Below, in pieces: positions 1-7,323 of a stretch of DNA of 13,065 bases. The DNA is from Candidatus Caenarcanales bacterium. GTDB lineage: Bacteria; Cyanobacteriota; Vampirovibrionia; Caenarcaniphilales; Caenarcanaceae. The stretch covers positions 1 to 13,065 of the forward strand of contig CANLFK010000053.1 of the NCBI GenBank assembly GCA_947489925.1, given 5' to 3'. Below the pieces are notes generated by a model. It did not search any database. It worked only from the letters and a program-made list of their open reading frames with translations, and had not been told where the DNA came from. The position numbers and the translations under genes were made by a program. How positions within the stretch are numbered: the first letter of the stretch is position 1; every line of letters starts with the position of its first letter.

Positions 1-534
1 ATGTTTATTTGTAAATTATTATTTTTAATTTTATTTAGTTATCAAGCTGTTTTAGCTGATTCGTATAATTCTCAACAGCAACCTTTATATCAGTCACAGC
101 CTTCATATCAGCAACAGCCACAAGCTTATAATAATACGCAGCAACAGCCTTTATATCAACAACAGCCACAGTCACAGCAAGTTTATGATTATCAACAACA
201 AGCATTACAGCAACAATCTGCTTTCAATGAACAATCCCCAACATTAAATAATACAAAAAAAAGAGACTGGAAATTTTGGGAAAAAGCACAAAATAATAAA
301 AATAAATTGCCCAGCCTTAGTTCTAAAGATTTAAAAAAAGAGGAAAGAAAAAAAGCTAAAGCTGAAAAACAAAGATTAAAACAAATACAAAAAGAAAATG
401 AATTATTAAAAGAAAGAGAAACTGTGCAAAGCCGAATGCAAAATCAGATTTTTAATAATCCAGCTAATTTAAATCAATTGAATAAGCCGCAAAGTTTAAA
501 GGCAAAAATGTTAAATTCCTTTAAGAAAAAATAA
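1..534 (+). CDS. Secreted Gln/Tyr-rich low-complexity protein, hypothetical
   Basis: I recognise no family. The 177-residue product has a likely signal peptide at residues 1-19 (Lys5, hydrophobic core 6-17, Val-Leu-Ala before the cleavage point). Residues 24-73 form a low-complexity tract dominated by Gln with Pro, Tyr and Ser, including two copies of QQQPLYQ at 25-31 and 47-53. Residues 86-175 are Lys/Glu/Gln-rich and probably a long charged helix or coiled coil. It is probably exported to the periplasm or surface. The ATG is the first base of the window, so an upstream start cannot be excluded, but the signal peptide fits this start. It converges on fabH with an 11-base gap. The function is unknown; sticky or assembly-prone behaviour of the Q/Y tract is inference from composition only. 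Confidence 0.75.
   Translation: MFICKLLFLILFSYQAVLADSYNSQQQPLYQSQPSYQQQPQAYNNTQQQPLYQQQPQSQQVYDYQQQALQQQSAFNEQSPTLNNTKKRDWKFWEKAQNNKNKLPSLSSKDLKKEERKKAKAEKQRLKQIQKENELLKERETVQSRMQNQIFNNPANLNQLNKPQSLKAKMLNSFKKK
73..219 (+). repeat. Degenerate Gln-codon (CAA/CAG) low-complexity tract
   Basis: This in-frame run of CAA and CAG codons is interrupted by Pro, Tyr and Ser codons and lies within the first gene. The heptapeptide QQQPLYQ is encoded twice, near 73-93 and 139-159, and shorter QQQP units lie between. The mixture of CAA and CAG codons indicates an old, diverged repeat rather than a fresh slippage array. Confidence 0.6.
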
Positions 535-545
535 ATTAGAAATAT

Positions 546-1538
546 TTAAAACTTTTGCCAACGCCATAAAAGACCACCCCAAGTTAAACCAGCTCCAAAG
601 CCAACCAAAGCCAAAAGAGAATTATCTTCAAGCTGATTTTGAAATTCATGCCAAGCCAAAGGAATGCTAGCGGCTGAAGTATTTCCATATTTTGCAATAT
701 TAGACAAACATTTTTCTTTGGGCCAATTTAGTTTTTCTGCCACCGAATCTAATATTCTCTGATTAGCTTGATGACAAATTAAATAATCAATATCTTTGCT
801 CTCTAAGCCAATATTAGCCGTAATTTTGTCCAAAATATTTGGAATAGCTTTGACGGCAAACTGATAAATTTTCTTGCCATTCATAAAAACAGTTTCAAGC
901 GGCTTTTCAATTTTTCCGTTCGGGAATTGTCCGCCAATGGCTTTCAAGTATAATTCACAAGCTCCACTTCCGTCTGTATGCAAAGAATGAGCTAATAGTT
1001 GATTTTTCTCAGTCGAAGTCTTTTCGAGCAAAACAGCCCCAGCTCCATCACCAAATAAAATGGCTGTCGAACGATCTGTCCAATCCATAAAACGAGAATG
1101 AATATCAACTCCAACTACCAAAGCTTTTTGAACTGTGCCCAGCTGAATGAATTGAGACGCTGTTTGCAAAGCAAAAACAAAACCAGAACAAGCGGCACTT
1201 AAATCAAAAGCCAAAATATTTTTTGCTCCCAAAGCTGACTGTAACCTACAAGCTGTACTCGGATACAAAAAATCAGGGGTTGAAGTTGCTACTATAATTA
1301 AGTCTAATTCTTCAGCCGAAGTATTTCCCAGAGCTTGTTTTGCGGCTTTAATTGAAAGATCTAAAGAGCTAGAATTTTCAGGTGTAAACTCACAAACTCG
1401 TCTTTCTAAAATACCTGTTCTTGATTCAATCCATTCTGAATTGGTTTCAAATAAACTTTCTAGATCTTGATTTTTTATAATTTTGTCAGGAACACAGCTT
1501 CCCAAACCATTTATTTTTACGCCAAAAGGAATATTCAT
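546..1538 (-). CDS. fabH: Beta-ketoacyl-ACP synthase III (FabH)
   Basis: This enzyme starts type II fatty-acid synthesis by condensing acetyl-CoA (or another short acyl-CoA) with malonyl-ACP in the cytoplasm. The 330-residue product has the usual length and the full thiolase-fold catalytic triad: Cys117 in AACSG, His256 in CHQANQR and Asn286 in YGNTSAAS. The N-terminal SEWIESRTGI motif (34-42) and the C-terminal FGAGLTWGG motif (314-322) are also typical. The C-terminal form resembles cyanobacterial FabH. It stands alone rather than in a fab cluster. The ATG is preceded by an A-rich stretch with no Shine-Dalgarno sequence. It is divergent from the TolC operon, with about 200 bases between them, and convergent with the first gene. 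Identification is secure; acyl-CoA preference cannot be read from the sequence. Confidence 0.96.
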   Translation of the reverse strand: MNIPFGVKINGLGSCVPDKIIKNQDLESLFETNSEWIESRTGILERRVCEFTPENSSSLDLSIKAAKQALGNTSAEELDLIIVATSTPDFLYPSTACRLQSALGAKNILAFDLSAACSGFVFALQTASQFIQLGTVQKALVVGVDIHSRFMDWTDRSTAILFGDGAGAVLLEKTSTEKNQLLAHSLHTDGSGACELYLKAIGGQFPNGKIEKPLETVFMNGKKIYQFAVKAIPNILDKITANIGLESKDIDYLICHQANQRILDSVAEKLNWPKEKCLSNIAKYGNTSAASIPLAWHEFQNQLEDNSLLALVGFGAGLTWGGLLWRWQKF

Positions 1539-1617
1539 TTTTTAAATATTTTGATAAATTTTAACTAATATAAACTACTTCAAAAATAATTTTGGTTTAA
1601 ATTTGAACTTTTTGATT

Positions 1618-1647
1618 AATTTATTTTGCTAGGTTTATCAGTCTCAA
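1618..1647 (-). promoter_or_regulatory. Candidate fabH promoter (weak)
   Basis: On the minus strand, TTGAGA (plus 1642-1647, five of six to consensus) is followed after 18 bases by TAAATT (plus 1618-1623, four of six). It would give a leader of about 75 bases. The -35 lies in the spacer of the inverted repeat at 1634-1657, which would suit control by a regulator, but in DNA this AT-rich such matches are common. Confidence 0.25.
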
Positions 1648-1657
1648 TTTTGATAAA
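1634..1657. promoter_or_regulatory. Inverted repeat TTTATCA-N10-TGATAAA, possible operator
   Basis: Two perfect 7-base arms (1634-1640 and 1651-1657) are separated by 10 bases in the divergent fabH/TolC control region. A third copy of the same heptamer (TGATAAA, 1552-1558) lies just upstream of the fabH start. The geometry suits binding of a dimeric regulator or a small hairpin. The arms are AT-rich, so chance is possible. Confidence 0.3.
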
Positions 1658-1701
1658 GAGGAAAAATAAAAGAAATAGAGTTAAGATTTTTTTTATTTAA
1701 T

Positions 1702-1730
1702 TTGATATTTCTTACTTTTGACAATTTAAT
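1702..1730 (+). promoter_or_regulatory. Candidate promoter of the TolC operon
   Basis: TTGATA (1702-1707) and TTTAAT (1725-1730) are separated by 17 bases, the optimal sigma-70 spacing. Transcription would begin near 1737, only about three bases before the TTG start at 1740. The mRNA would be essentially leaderless, which agrees with the absence of a ribosome binding site. Confidence 0.45.
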
Positions 1731-1739
1731 TTAAAACCC

Positions 1740-3218
1740 TTGCAGAAAAGTACTTTGAGCAAATTCCTGATTTTAATAATTTTATTACTAAGTTTTAGCT
1801 TAAGCATTAAAGCCGAAAGCAATAATTCAGCTGTTTTAAAATTAGAAGATATATTATCTGGCATTGATTATTATCATCCGAGTTTAAAAAGTACTGAATT
1901 AAAAAGACAAGAAGCTAAAGCTCAATTAATGGGTAGCCAAAGTAATTTTATTCCTCGCTTGGGTAATCGTTTTGCACCTGAAACTTATTTAAATGAAAAA
2001 TCTAAACGGAAAAACGCTTTTAGTAATTATGGTGAATTAACTTGGCAAAGCCCATATGCTTTTGAATTATTTGGTGGAATGAGAGCTACTAATAGAGACT
2101 TATTACCCTCAGACACTTTTACTTATCCAGGCAATAAAGGATATTTAACAACTGTCAAAAGTAGTAAATTAGGCGATTATACTGGCTCTGAGCTTTTATT
2201 AGGTATGCGATTACCTTTGCTCAAAAATTTATTAATTGATGAATTCCGTAGTGATTTACAAAAAGCCAAAATTGAACTTTCAGCCGTAGAGCTAGACATT
2301 TTACAAAAAAGAGCTGAATTATTTTTGAAAGCCTCCGAAAAATATTGGGACTGGGTTGGAGCTGGTTTAAAATATGCAATTGCTGAAAATTTGCTTGATA
2401 TTGCTGTTTTAAGAACAGGTGGCATGGCTGAAAGAGTAAAAGCTGGAGCTAATCCACCAATTGATTTAATTGAAGCCGAAAGTCAAATTGCTTCACGAGA
2501 GGAAAATTTAGCCAAAGTAAGACGAGATTTTGAAAAAGAGAGCATTAATTTATCTTTGTATTTATGGGAATCTGAAAACAACTTTAAAAAGCCAGAAAGA
2601 GATAATTTACCCGAAAAAATTACTGAACCAAGTTTAATTGACAAAGATTTACAAGAAAAACATTTGAGTATAAGTTTAGCTCGCAGACCAGAGATTTTAA
2701 GATTAAACTTTGAAAAGCAACAAGAAAAAGTTAATTTAAAATTAGCCAAAAATAATTTGCTTCCTAAAATTGACCTTGAAATAATGCCGGGGCAAAACCT
2801 GAATGATATTGAAGAAGGACCAAACTTTATGGGATCCATTAATGTCGATATTCCTCTTTATCCGCTAAAAGCCCGCAGTGAAATTTTAAAAGCTCAAACC
2901 AAATTACAAAAACTTGACTTAAATTCAAGCGAAAGAATTGGGCAAATTAAAACCGAAATTGATAATGCTTTGTCTTATCTTGAAACTTCTCATCAAAGAG
3001 TCTTAAAAGCTCGTGAAACTTTAGAAAAATTAAAAGCTTTAGAAAATGGCGAACAAATTCGTTTTCAATATGGAAATAGTAATTTATTTTTACTTAATGC
3101 TCGTGAATCCTCAGCAACTGACTCGGAGAATAAATTAATTGAAGCTTTAGCCGATCATCAGAAAGCTTTGGCAAATTATAATTATGCAATTGGTAAATGG
3201 TCAATTCCAGATTTTTAA
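1740..3218 (+). CDS. TolC-family outer-membrane channel protein
   Basis: This is an outer-membrane/periplasmic tunnel protein of the OEP (TolC) family, the exit duct for type 1 secretion or efflux pumps. The 492-residue precursor has a signal peptide at 1-25 (ending Ile-Lys-Ala) and long amphipathic helices at about 170-280 and 305-485. In each half these are followed by the family's beta-strand pattern (LLGMRLPLLKN near 153-163, SINVDIPLYP near 366-375) and the late GNSNLFLLN motif (445-453). The segment near 199-250 (WDWVGAGLKYA, then ERVKAGANPP) recalls TolC proteins that work with HlyD adaptors. The start is TTG: an in-frame TGA lies at 1719-1721, no other start codon lies between, and the first in-frame ATG (residue 64) would remove the signal peptide; TTG at 1755 is an alternative. 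It heads a three-gene operon. A HlyD-type adaptor lies 5 kb away, but no pump or ABC ATPase is in view. Confidence 0.92.
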   Translation: MQKSTLSKFLILIILLLSFSLSIKAESNNSAVLKLEDILSGIDYYHPSLKSTELKRQEAKAQLMGSQSNFIPRLGNRFAPETYLNEKSKRKNAFSNYGELTWQSPYAFELFGGMRATNRDLLPSDTFTYPGNKGYLTTVKSSKLGDYTGSELLLGMRLPLLKNLLIDEFRSDLQKAKIELSAVELDILQKRAELFLKASEKYWDWVGAGLKYAIAENLLDIAVLRTGGMAERVKAGANPPIDLIEAESQIASREENLAKVRRDFEKESINLSLYLWESENNFKKPERDNLPEKITEPSLIDKDLQEKHLSISLARRPEILRLNFEKQQEKVNLKLAKNNLLPKIDLEIMPGQNLNDIEEGPNFMGSINVDIPLYPLKARSEILKAQTKLQKLDLNSSERIGQIKTEIDNALSYLETSHQRVLKARETLEKLKALENGEQIRFQYGNSNLFLLNARESSATDSENKLIEALADHQKALANYNYAIGKWSIPDF

Positions 3219-3223
3219 ATAAT

Positions 3224-4075
3224 ATGAATTCGCAGCCAGAACTATTAAAACAGCCAAAAACCGAAATAATTGAATTGATTAATGAATTTTTAAATTCTAG
3301 ATTTGTTGATTCTTCTTCAATTAATTCACGGAAAGCTTATCAAGCGGATTTGCGTTTATTAATAAATTATTTTAATAAATTAAGTGAAATCACTGAACTT
3401 AAACTGAGAGACTTAAAATTATTTTTGCTAGATAATTATGCCGCTAATACAGCCGCCAGAAAATGGAGTGCTTGGCGAGAATTCTTGCGTTATTGTCAAT
3501 TAATCGGCAAAATTCAATATAATCCGATTTTTGAATTGTCAATTGACATTAATATTACTGACCGAAAATTAAAAAATAAAATTAGCCATACCGTTTTAAA
3601 AAGTATTTGTGATTCAGCTGAAACGCTCAGAGACCGAGCTTTATTATGGTTTATTTATTCAACAGGTATTCGAGTTTCGGAAATGGAAAAATTTGCCGTT
3701 TTTAGCAATTTGAATTTGGCGGCTAAAGAATTTTATATTGAAAATCGCATTACTTTTTTGTGTGAGAGAGCTTTTAATTTATTGAATGAATATTTGCAAG
3801 AAAGAAAAGAAAAAATCCCTTTTGGTTTAAGCGAATATATTTTTATCAATGAAATGGGCTATTGCCTTAAAGATTATTATATTTACAATTTATTTTATAG
3901 AATATCCGAAAAATTTGGAATTCATGCTTCAGTTGGAGATTTAAGAGATTCCTTAACTTTAAGATTATATGAATTTGGTGCAAGCCCTGAAGAATTAAAG
4001 TATATTTTGGGGTTTAAGTCTTTTAAATCGATAGAACCTATTTTGCGCTTACAACTTAATTATGAAAAAACCTAA
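3224..4075 (+). CDS. Degenerate tyrosine recombinase-like protein (XerC/D fold, catalytic residues lost)
   Basis: The 283-residue product has the two-domain plan of Xer/integrase proteins: an N-terminal SAM-like core-binding domain (about 12-105) and a C-terminal catalytic-type domain (about 120-275). Arg-I is kept at 150 in TGIRVSE, and Arg-II at 241 in DLRD. Aligned by eye with E. coli XerD (R148, K172, H244, R247, H270, Y279), the His before Arg-II is Gly238, the next His/Trp position is Phe264 (LGFKS instead of LGHKS) and the nucleophilic Tyr is Ile273. The beta-hairpin carrying the catalytic Lys appears shortened. Spacing from Arg-II onward matches XerD exactly, so these are substitutions, not misalignment. 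It is probably a DNA-binding but non-cleaving protein. This ATG lies 5 bases after the TolC stop; an in-frame ATG at 3197 would add nine residues and overlap TolC. It overlaps the next gene by 14 bases. Confidence 0.8.
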   Translation: MNSQPELLKQPKTEIIELINEFLNSRFVDSSSINSRKAYQADLRLLINYFNKLSEITELKLRDLKLFLLDNYAANTAARKWSAWREFLRYCQLIGKIQYNPIFELSIDINITDRKLKNKISHTVLKSICDSAETLRDRALLWFIYSTGIRVSEMEKFAVFSNLNLAAKEFYIENRITFLCERAFNLLNEYLQERKEKIPFGLSEYIFINEMGYCLKDYYIYNLFYRISEKFGIHASVGDLRDSLTLRLYEFGASPEELKYILGFKSFKSIEPILRLQLNYEKT

Positions 4076-4871
4076 ATTTCAAAACAAATTCGCTAATCTT
4101 TTATTTTATGGCTTTTGTTCGGGCTTGATTTTATTTTCTAATACAAGCTTTTCAGCCTTAGCTACAGTTTCGTATACGGCTAGTCAAGATTCTGCTTTAA
4201 TTACTTTATTGAAAAATGCAAATCCTAATAATGCTGAAGATATATACGGAGTACTTCAATCATTTGGAGCTTTAAATAATCAAAATAAAGAAAAAGCTTT
4301 AAGTATAATTAAAAATTCTTATCAAAATTATATAAGCAAAAATCCACAAAATAATACAAAAAACAATATTGAACTATATAAAAAAATAGAAATATCTTTG
4401 CTCTCAGAGAATAATTTATTGAGCTCATCTTTTATTTCAACCGAAAAATTAAATAGTATAAATAAACAAAAAGAAGAAAACTTAAATAAAGAAAAAGCCA
4501 CTTTACAAGCTAAAAAAGAACAAGATGCTAAAACCGCCAAAATCAGAACTGAAGCTTTAGAGGCAATCAAAATAAGACAAAACACCAGAAATCCTTCGGC
4601 TTTGTCTTCCCCTGAAGAAGCAAAATTTGTAGCTGTTTTGGGTGATAAAGTACCGCTAGATACTTATAAAATTTATGAAGCTTTAGAGACAAAAAAAATC
4701 CTTAAACAAGATAAATTAAGCCCAGAAGAAGCAAAAAAAAGAAAAGAAAGTATTAAACAAATTATTACTGATGCCATTAAGTCAGCTCAAGAAAAAAGAG
4801 AAAAAACAATTAGTCCTAGTGTCATTAAATCTATTCAGGCTGGCTTAACTCAAAGAGGTTTAGTAAATTAA
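4062..4871 (+). CDS. Secreted helical/coiled-coil protein, hypothetical
   Basis: I recognise no family. The 269-residue product begins with a signal peptide: basic residues 2-9, hydrophobic 12-34, probable cleavage after Ala34 in FSALA. The mature part is strongly charged and predicted helical: about 100-175 is Lys/Glu/Gln-rich with coiled-coil character, followed by two short related motifs, SPEEAK at 183-188 and 220-225. It is therefore probably periplasmic or exported. The ATG lies inside the end of the recombinase-like gene (14-base overlap), so it is translated from the TolC operon message and perhaps coupled. Its place behind a TolC channel would fit a periplasmic partner or a cargo, but that is inference. 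It converges on ispH with an 11-base gap. Confidence 0.78.
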   Translation: MKKPKFQNKFANLLFYGFCSGLILFSNTSFSALATVSYTASQDSALITLLKNANPNNAEDIYGVLQSFGALNNQNKEKALSIIKNSYQNYISKNPQNNTKNNIELYKKIEISLLSENNLLSSSFISTEKLNSINKQKEENLNKEKATLQAKKEQDAKTAKIRTEALEAIKIRQNTRNPSALSSPEEAKFVAVLGDKVPLDTYKIYEALETKKILKQDKLSPEEAKKRKESIKQIITDAIKSAQEKREKTISPSVIKSIQAGLTQRGLVN

Positions 4872-4882
4872 TAATTTTAAGA

Positions 4883-5824
4883 CTATATTTTTTGTTTTAA
4901 GTTTGGAATTGGAAAAAATGTTTTTTCTTTAATGGTTTCTAGTTCAGTGATTTCAACTTTAGGATATTTTTGCTGAAAATGAGAGACAACTTCCTTTACT
5001 AATCTTTCTGGAGCGGAAGCACCTGCTGTAATTCCAATAGTTTTAATATTTTCTTTTTCAAACCATTTATTGTCTATTTGCTCTTTTCCATCAATCAAAT
5101 AAGCATCTATATTAAATTCTTTAGCACATTCACGAAGCCTTTGAGAATTAGAACTATTTTCAGAACCTAAAACTAAGACCAAATCACTTACTTTAGCTAA
5201 TTCGCTTACAGCCATCTGTCTATTAGTGGTTGCATAACAAATATCTTCTTTTTCTGGACCAATTATAGAAGGAAAACGATTTTCTAAAATATTAATTATT
5301 TCAGCGGTTTCTTTTAAGCTTAAAGTTGTTTGAGTTAAATAAGCTAATTTGTCAGTTTGGGGCGGCTGAACCGACAGAGCTTCTGTTTTATCATTAATCA
5401 AAATAATTGAATTGGGAGCTTCTGCTATCACACCAACAGCTTCATCATGTCCTTTATGACCAATATATAAAATTGTATAACCATTTTTTACAAAACGAAT
5501 AGCTTCCAAATGAACTTTTCTGACTAAAGGGCAAGTCGCATCAATTACAGAAAGACCTTTTTCTTTGGCTAAAGTATAAAACTCTGGCGGCACTCCATGA
5601 GCACTAAAAATCAAAACAGATCCTTTGGGCACTTCTTCAATGGATTTTACTGATTTAGCACCTCTTTCTGATAAATCTTGGACAATTTTTCGATTATGCA
5701 CAATTTCTTTTAAGATATAAATCGGCAAATCAAATTCAAGCAAAGATTTTTCCACAATTCCCACTGCATATTCAACACCAGCACAAAAACCACGAGGCTT
5801 AGCTAAAATTATTTTTTCTACCAT
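4883..5824 (-). CDS. ispH: 4-hydroxy-3-methylbut-2-enyl diphosphate reductase (IspH/LytB)
   Basis: This is the last enzyme of the MEP pathway. It reduces HMBPP to IPP and DMAPP with a [4Fe-4S] cluster. The 313-residue product has the three cluster cysteines Cys14 (RGFCAGV), Cys98 (DATCPLV) and Cys196 (ICYATTNRQ). It also has the diphosphate/substrate-binding set His43, His76 (SAHGVPP), His126 and Glu128 (GHDEAVG), the Thr pair in TQTTLS (164-169), SSNSQRL (224-230) and the late GASAPE (268-273). All known active-site positions appear intact. It is the second gene of a two-gene operon, 12 bases after the glycosyltransferase stop. GAGA eight bases before the ATG is the nearest thing to a Shine-Dalgarno sequence in the window. 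IPP and DMAPP feed undecaprenyl phosphate, quinones and related lipids. Confidence 0.97.
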   Translation of the reverse strand: MVEKIILAKPRGFCAGVEYAVGIVEKSLLEFDLPIYILKEIVHNRKIVQDLSERGAKSVKSIEEVPKGSVLIFSAHGVPPEFYTLAKEKGLSVIDATCPLVRKVHLEAIRFVKNGYTILYIGHKGHDEAVGVIAEAPNSIILINDKTEALSVQPPQTDKLAYLTQTTLSLKETAEIINILENRFPSIIGPEKEDICYATTNRQMAVSELAKVSDLVLVLGSENSSNSQRLRECAKEFNIDAYLIDGKEQIDNKWFEKENIKTIGITAGASAPERLVKEVVSHFQQKYPKVEITELETIKEKTFFPIPNLKQKI

Positions 5825-5836
5825 AAATATTATCTC

Positions 5837-7258
5837 TTAGTTATTTATTAAATCTAGCATACGAGGAGTTTTACTCCATTCTCCAGAGCGACGACTAAAA
5901 AGCACTTTCCGCATAGTCCACAAAACTATTCCGGGCCAATAAGAAGCCCCATAACTAAAAGCTAAAATACCATATCTAATTGAATCAAAAGTCGAATAAT
6001 TCCTCCAACGACGCACAGCAATACAAATATTAATACACATATTTAGACCAAATAAAAAACTAGCCAGCATTAAAACTGTAATATGTGTTTTTTGTCCATT
6101 GAAAAAATTAATTATCTCTAAAATAATATCTAAAAATATCCAAGCTGGCACAGCAAACTGACATAAAAAAGGCAAAACATCTAATCTTTGAATAAAAGTT
6201 ATTTTACTCTTTGGCCCAACAAATAAATTCCAATGAGTTAAATAACGCCTTAAACTGCCTTCTGCCCAGCGTTTTCTTTGCCTGAGTAAAGCTTTAGGCG
6301 AAACAACTCCTTCTTCTTTAACTATTATTTCCGGGGCAAAGCGTATTTTTTGTCCGCTAGCACTTATACGAACTGACATTTCCAGATCTTCGGTTAAGCT
6401 TCTTTCGTCCCAGCCAATAATGTTTTCTAAGCATTTTCGAGATATTATTTGTCCATTTCCACGCAATTCCACAAATCCTTTTAGGGCATCACGACCCAAT
6501 TGTAAATAAGTATCAAAGGCAAATTCTAAATCTTGGCAAAAAGTTAAAATATTAAAATTAGCATTAGTAATTTTTTTCTGAAATTGAACTGCTCCAACTT
6601 TTAAATCAAGAAAGTAAAGAATAGATTTTTTCAAACAGTCTCTCTCAACCGTTGCATCTGCATCAAAAACTAAAATTAATTCACCATTTGACTGACTTAA
6701 AGCTGTATTCAAAGAGGCGGCTTTACCCGGTTTATCTCCAGATTTTCTTTCAATCAAAATAACTTTATTTTGCAAATTATTTTTTTCGATAAATTCACTC
6801 ACTAATTCAGCGGTTTTATCGATACTGCGGTCATCAATAATATAAAGTTTATAATTCGGATAATCAATTTCTAAAAAGTTTTTAATAGAATTTAAAATAA
6901 CGCTTCTTTCATTGTGAGCGGCTACAAAAACATCAACACTGGGATAATTATAATTTTCAAGCATTTCTTTGGCAATTGCTTCATTTACTTCATTTTTGGC
7001 TCTTTCAGACTTTCTTTTCGTCCATTTTTGGGCAATATAAATCACAATCATATAAGTAAACATAATTGCCACCAAAACAAATAAAAAGGCTAAAGGCAAA
7101 GGACCTGGCAAAAAGTCAATAAAGCGGTCTGGTAGTATAAATTCAAGAAATTTAACCAAACCCCAAAGCAAAAGAATAATCGAAAGCAATAAAAAGCGAT
7201 CTTTAAATACTTCCGGCGGAGCGTTTTTAATTTTTGTCGGTAAGTTTGGCATATTCAT
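5837..7258 (-). CDS. Membrane GT2 family processive-type glycosyltransferase
   Basis: This is an inverting, nucleotide-sugar-dependent family 2 glycosyltransferase of the cellulose/hyaluronan/PNAG synthase type. The 473-residue protein has N-terminal membrane segments near 20-40 and 55-76, then a cytoplasmic catalytic domain (about 105-345). That domain carries Asp142-Asp143 (DDRSIDKT), the metal-binding DxD at 199-201, the acceptor-site TED at 289-291 and the QxxRW motif at 327-331. Two or three more membrane segments (about 362-385, 394-415, 427-448) follow. DxD, TED and QxxRW together point to synthesis and perhaps export of a glycan rather than a single transfer. Sugar and product cannot be read, and no c-di-GMP (PilZ) domain is attached. 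It leads the operon that ends in ispH. The start has no Shine-Dalgarno sequence; a perfect -10 lies 9 bases upstream. Confidence 0.93.
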   Translation of the reverse strand: MNMPNLPTKIKNAPPEVFKDRFLLLSIILLLWGLVKFLEFILPDRFIDFLPGPLPLAFLFVLVAIMFTYMIVIYIAQKWTKRKSERAKNEVNEAIAKEMLENYNYPSVDVFVAAHNERSVILNSIKNFLEIDYPNYKLYIIDDRSIDKTAELVSEFIEKNNLQNKVILIERKSGDKPGKAASLNTALSQSNGELILVFDADATVERDCLKKSILYFLDLKVGAVQFQKKITNANFNILTFCQDLEFAFDTYLQLGRDALKGFVELRGNGQIISRKCLENIIGWDERSLTEDLEMSVRISASGQKIRFAPEIIVKEEGVVSPKALLRQRKRWAEGSLRRYLTHWNLFVGPKSKITFIQRLDVLPFLCQFAVPAWIFLDIILEIINFFNGQKTHITVLMLASFLFGLNMCINICIAVRRWRNYSTFDSIRYGILAFSYGASYWPGIVLWTMRKVLFSRRSGEWSKTPRMLDLINN

Positions 7259-7267
7259 TTAGTCAGA

Positions 7268-7273
7268 ATTATA
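7268..7273 (-). promoter_or_regulatory. -10 box of the glycosyltransferase-ispH operon
   Basis: On the minus strand a perfect TATAAT ends 9 bases before the ATG at 7258, so transcription should begin two or three bases before the start codon. No convincing -35 is visible 16-18 bases upstream. Like the TolC promoter, this predicts an almost leaderless message. Confidence 0.45.
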
Positions 7274-7323
7274 ATATAAGAAATACTTTGGGTCTATATA
7301 TTTGCTAAATTGAAATTAAACTG

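Noticed and set aside
535..545. Bidirectional terminators in the two 11-base convergent gaps (535-545 and 4872-4882)
   Set aside because: Neither gap nor its flanks shows a GC-containing stem; only AT-rich short self-complementary bits are present.
1718..1723. Perfect -35 hexamer TTGACA upstream of the TolC gene
   Set aside because: The positions 16-18 bases downstream fall inside the coding start (TTGCAG region) and do not resemble a -10 box. TTGATA at 1702 with TTTAAT at 1725 is a better pair.
2177..2839. Open antisense frames of 82 and 118 codons within the TolC gene
   Set aside because: They lie wholly opposite a strongly supported coding region, and their composition is that of a reverse-strand shadow.
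3197..3223. Earlier ATG that would lengthen the recombinase-like protein by nine residues
   Set aside because: The extra codons lie entirely over the conserved TolC C-terminus, add nothing family-like and have no ribosome binding site. The ATG at 3224 gives a clean 5-base gap. The choice is not certain.
3224..4075. Tyr280 as a displaced catalytic nucleophile of the recombinase-like protein
   Set aside because: It lies 16 residues after the Phe264 position instead of the usual 9, four residues from the C-terminus, and the His and Lys residues needed for catalysis are also missing.
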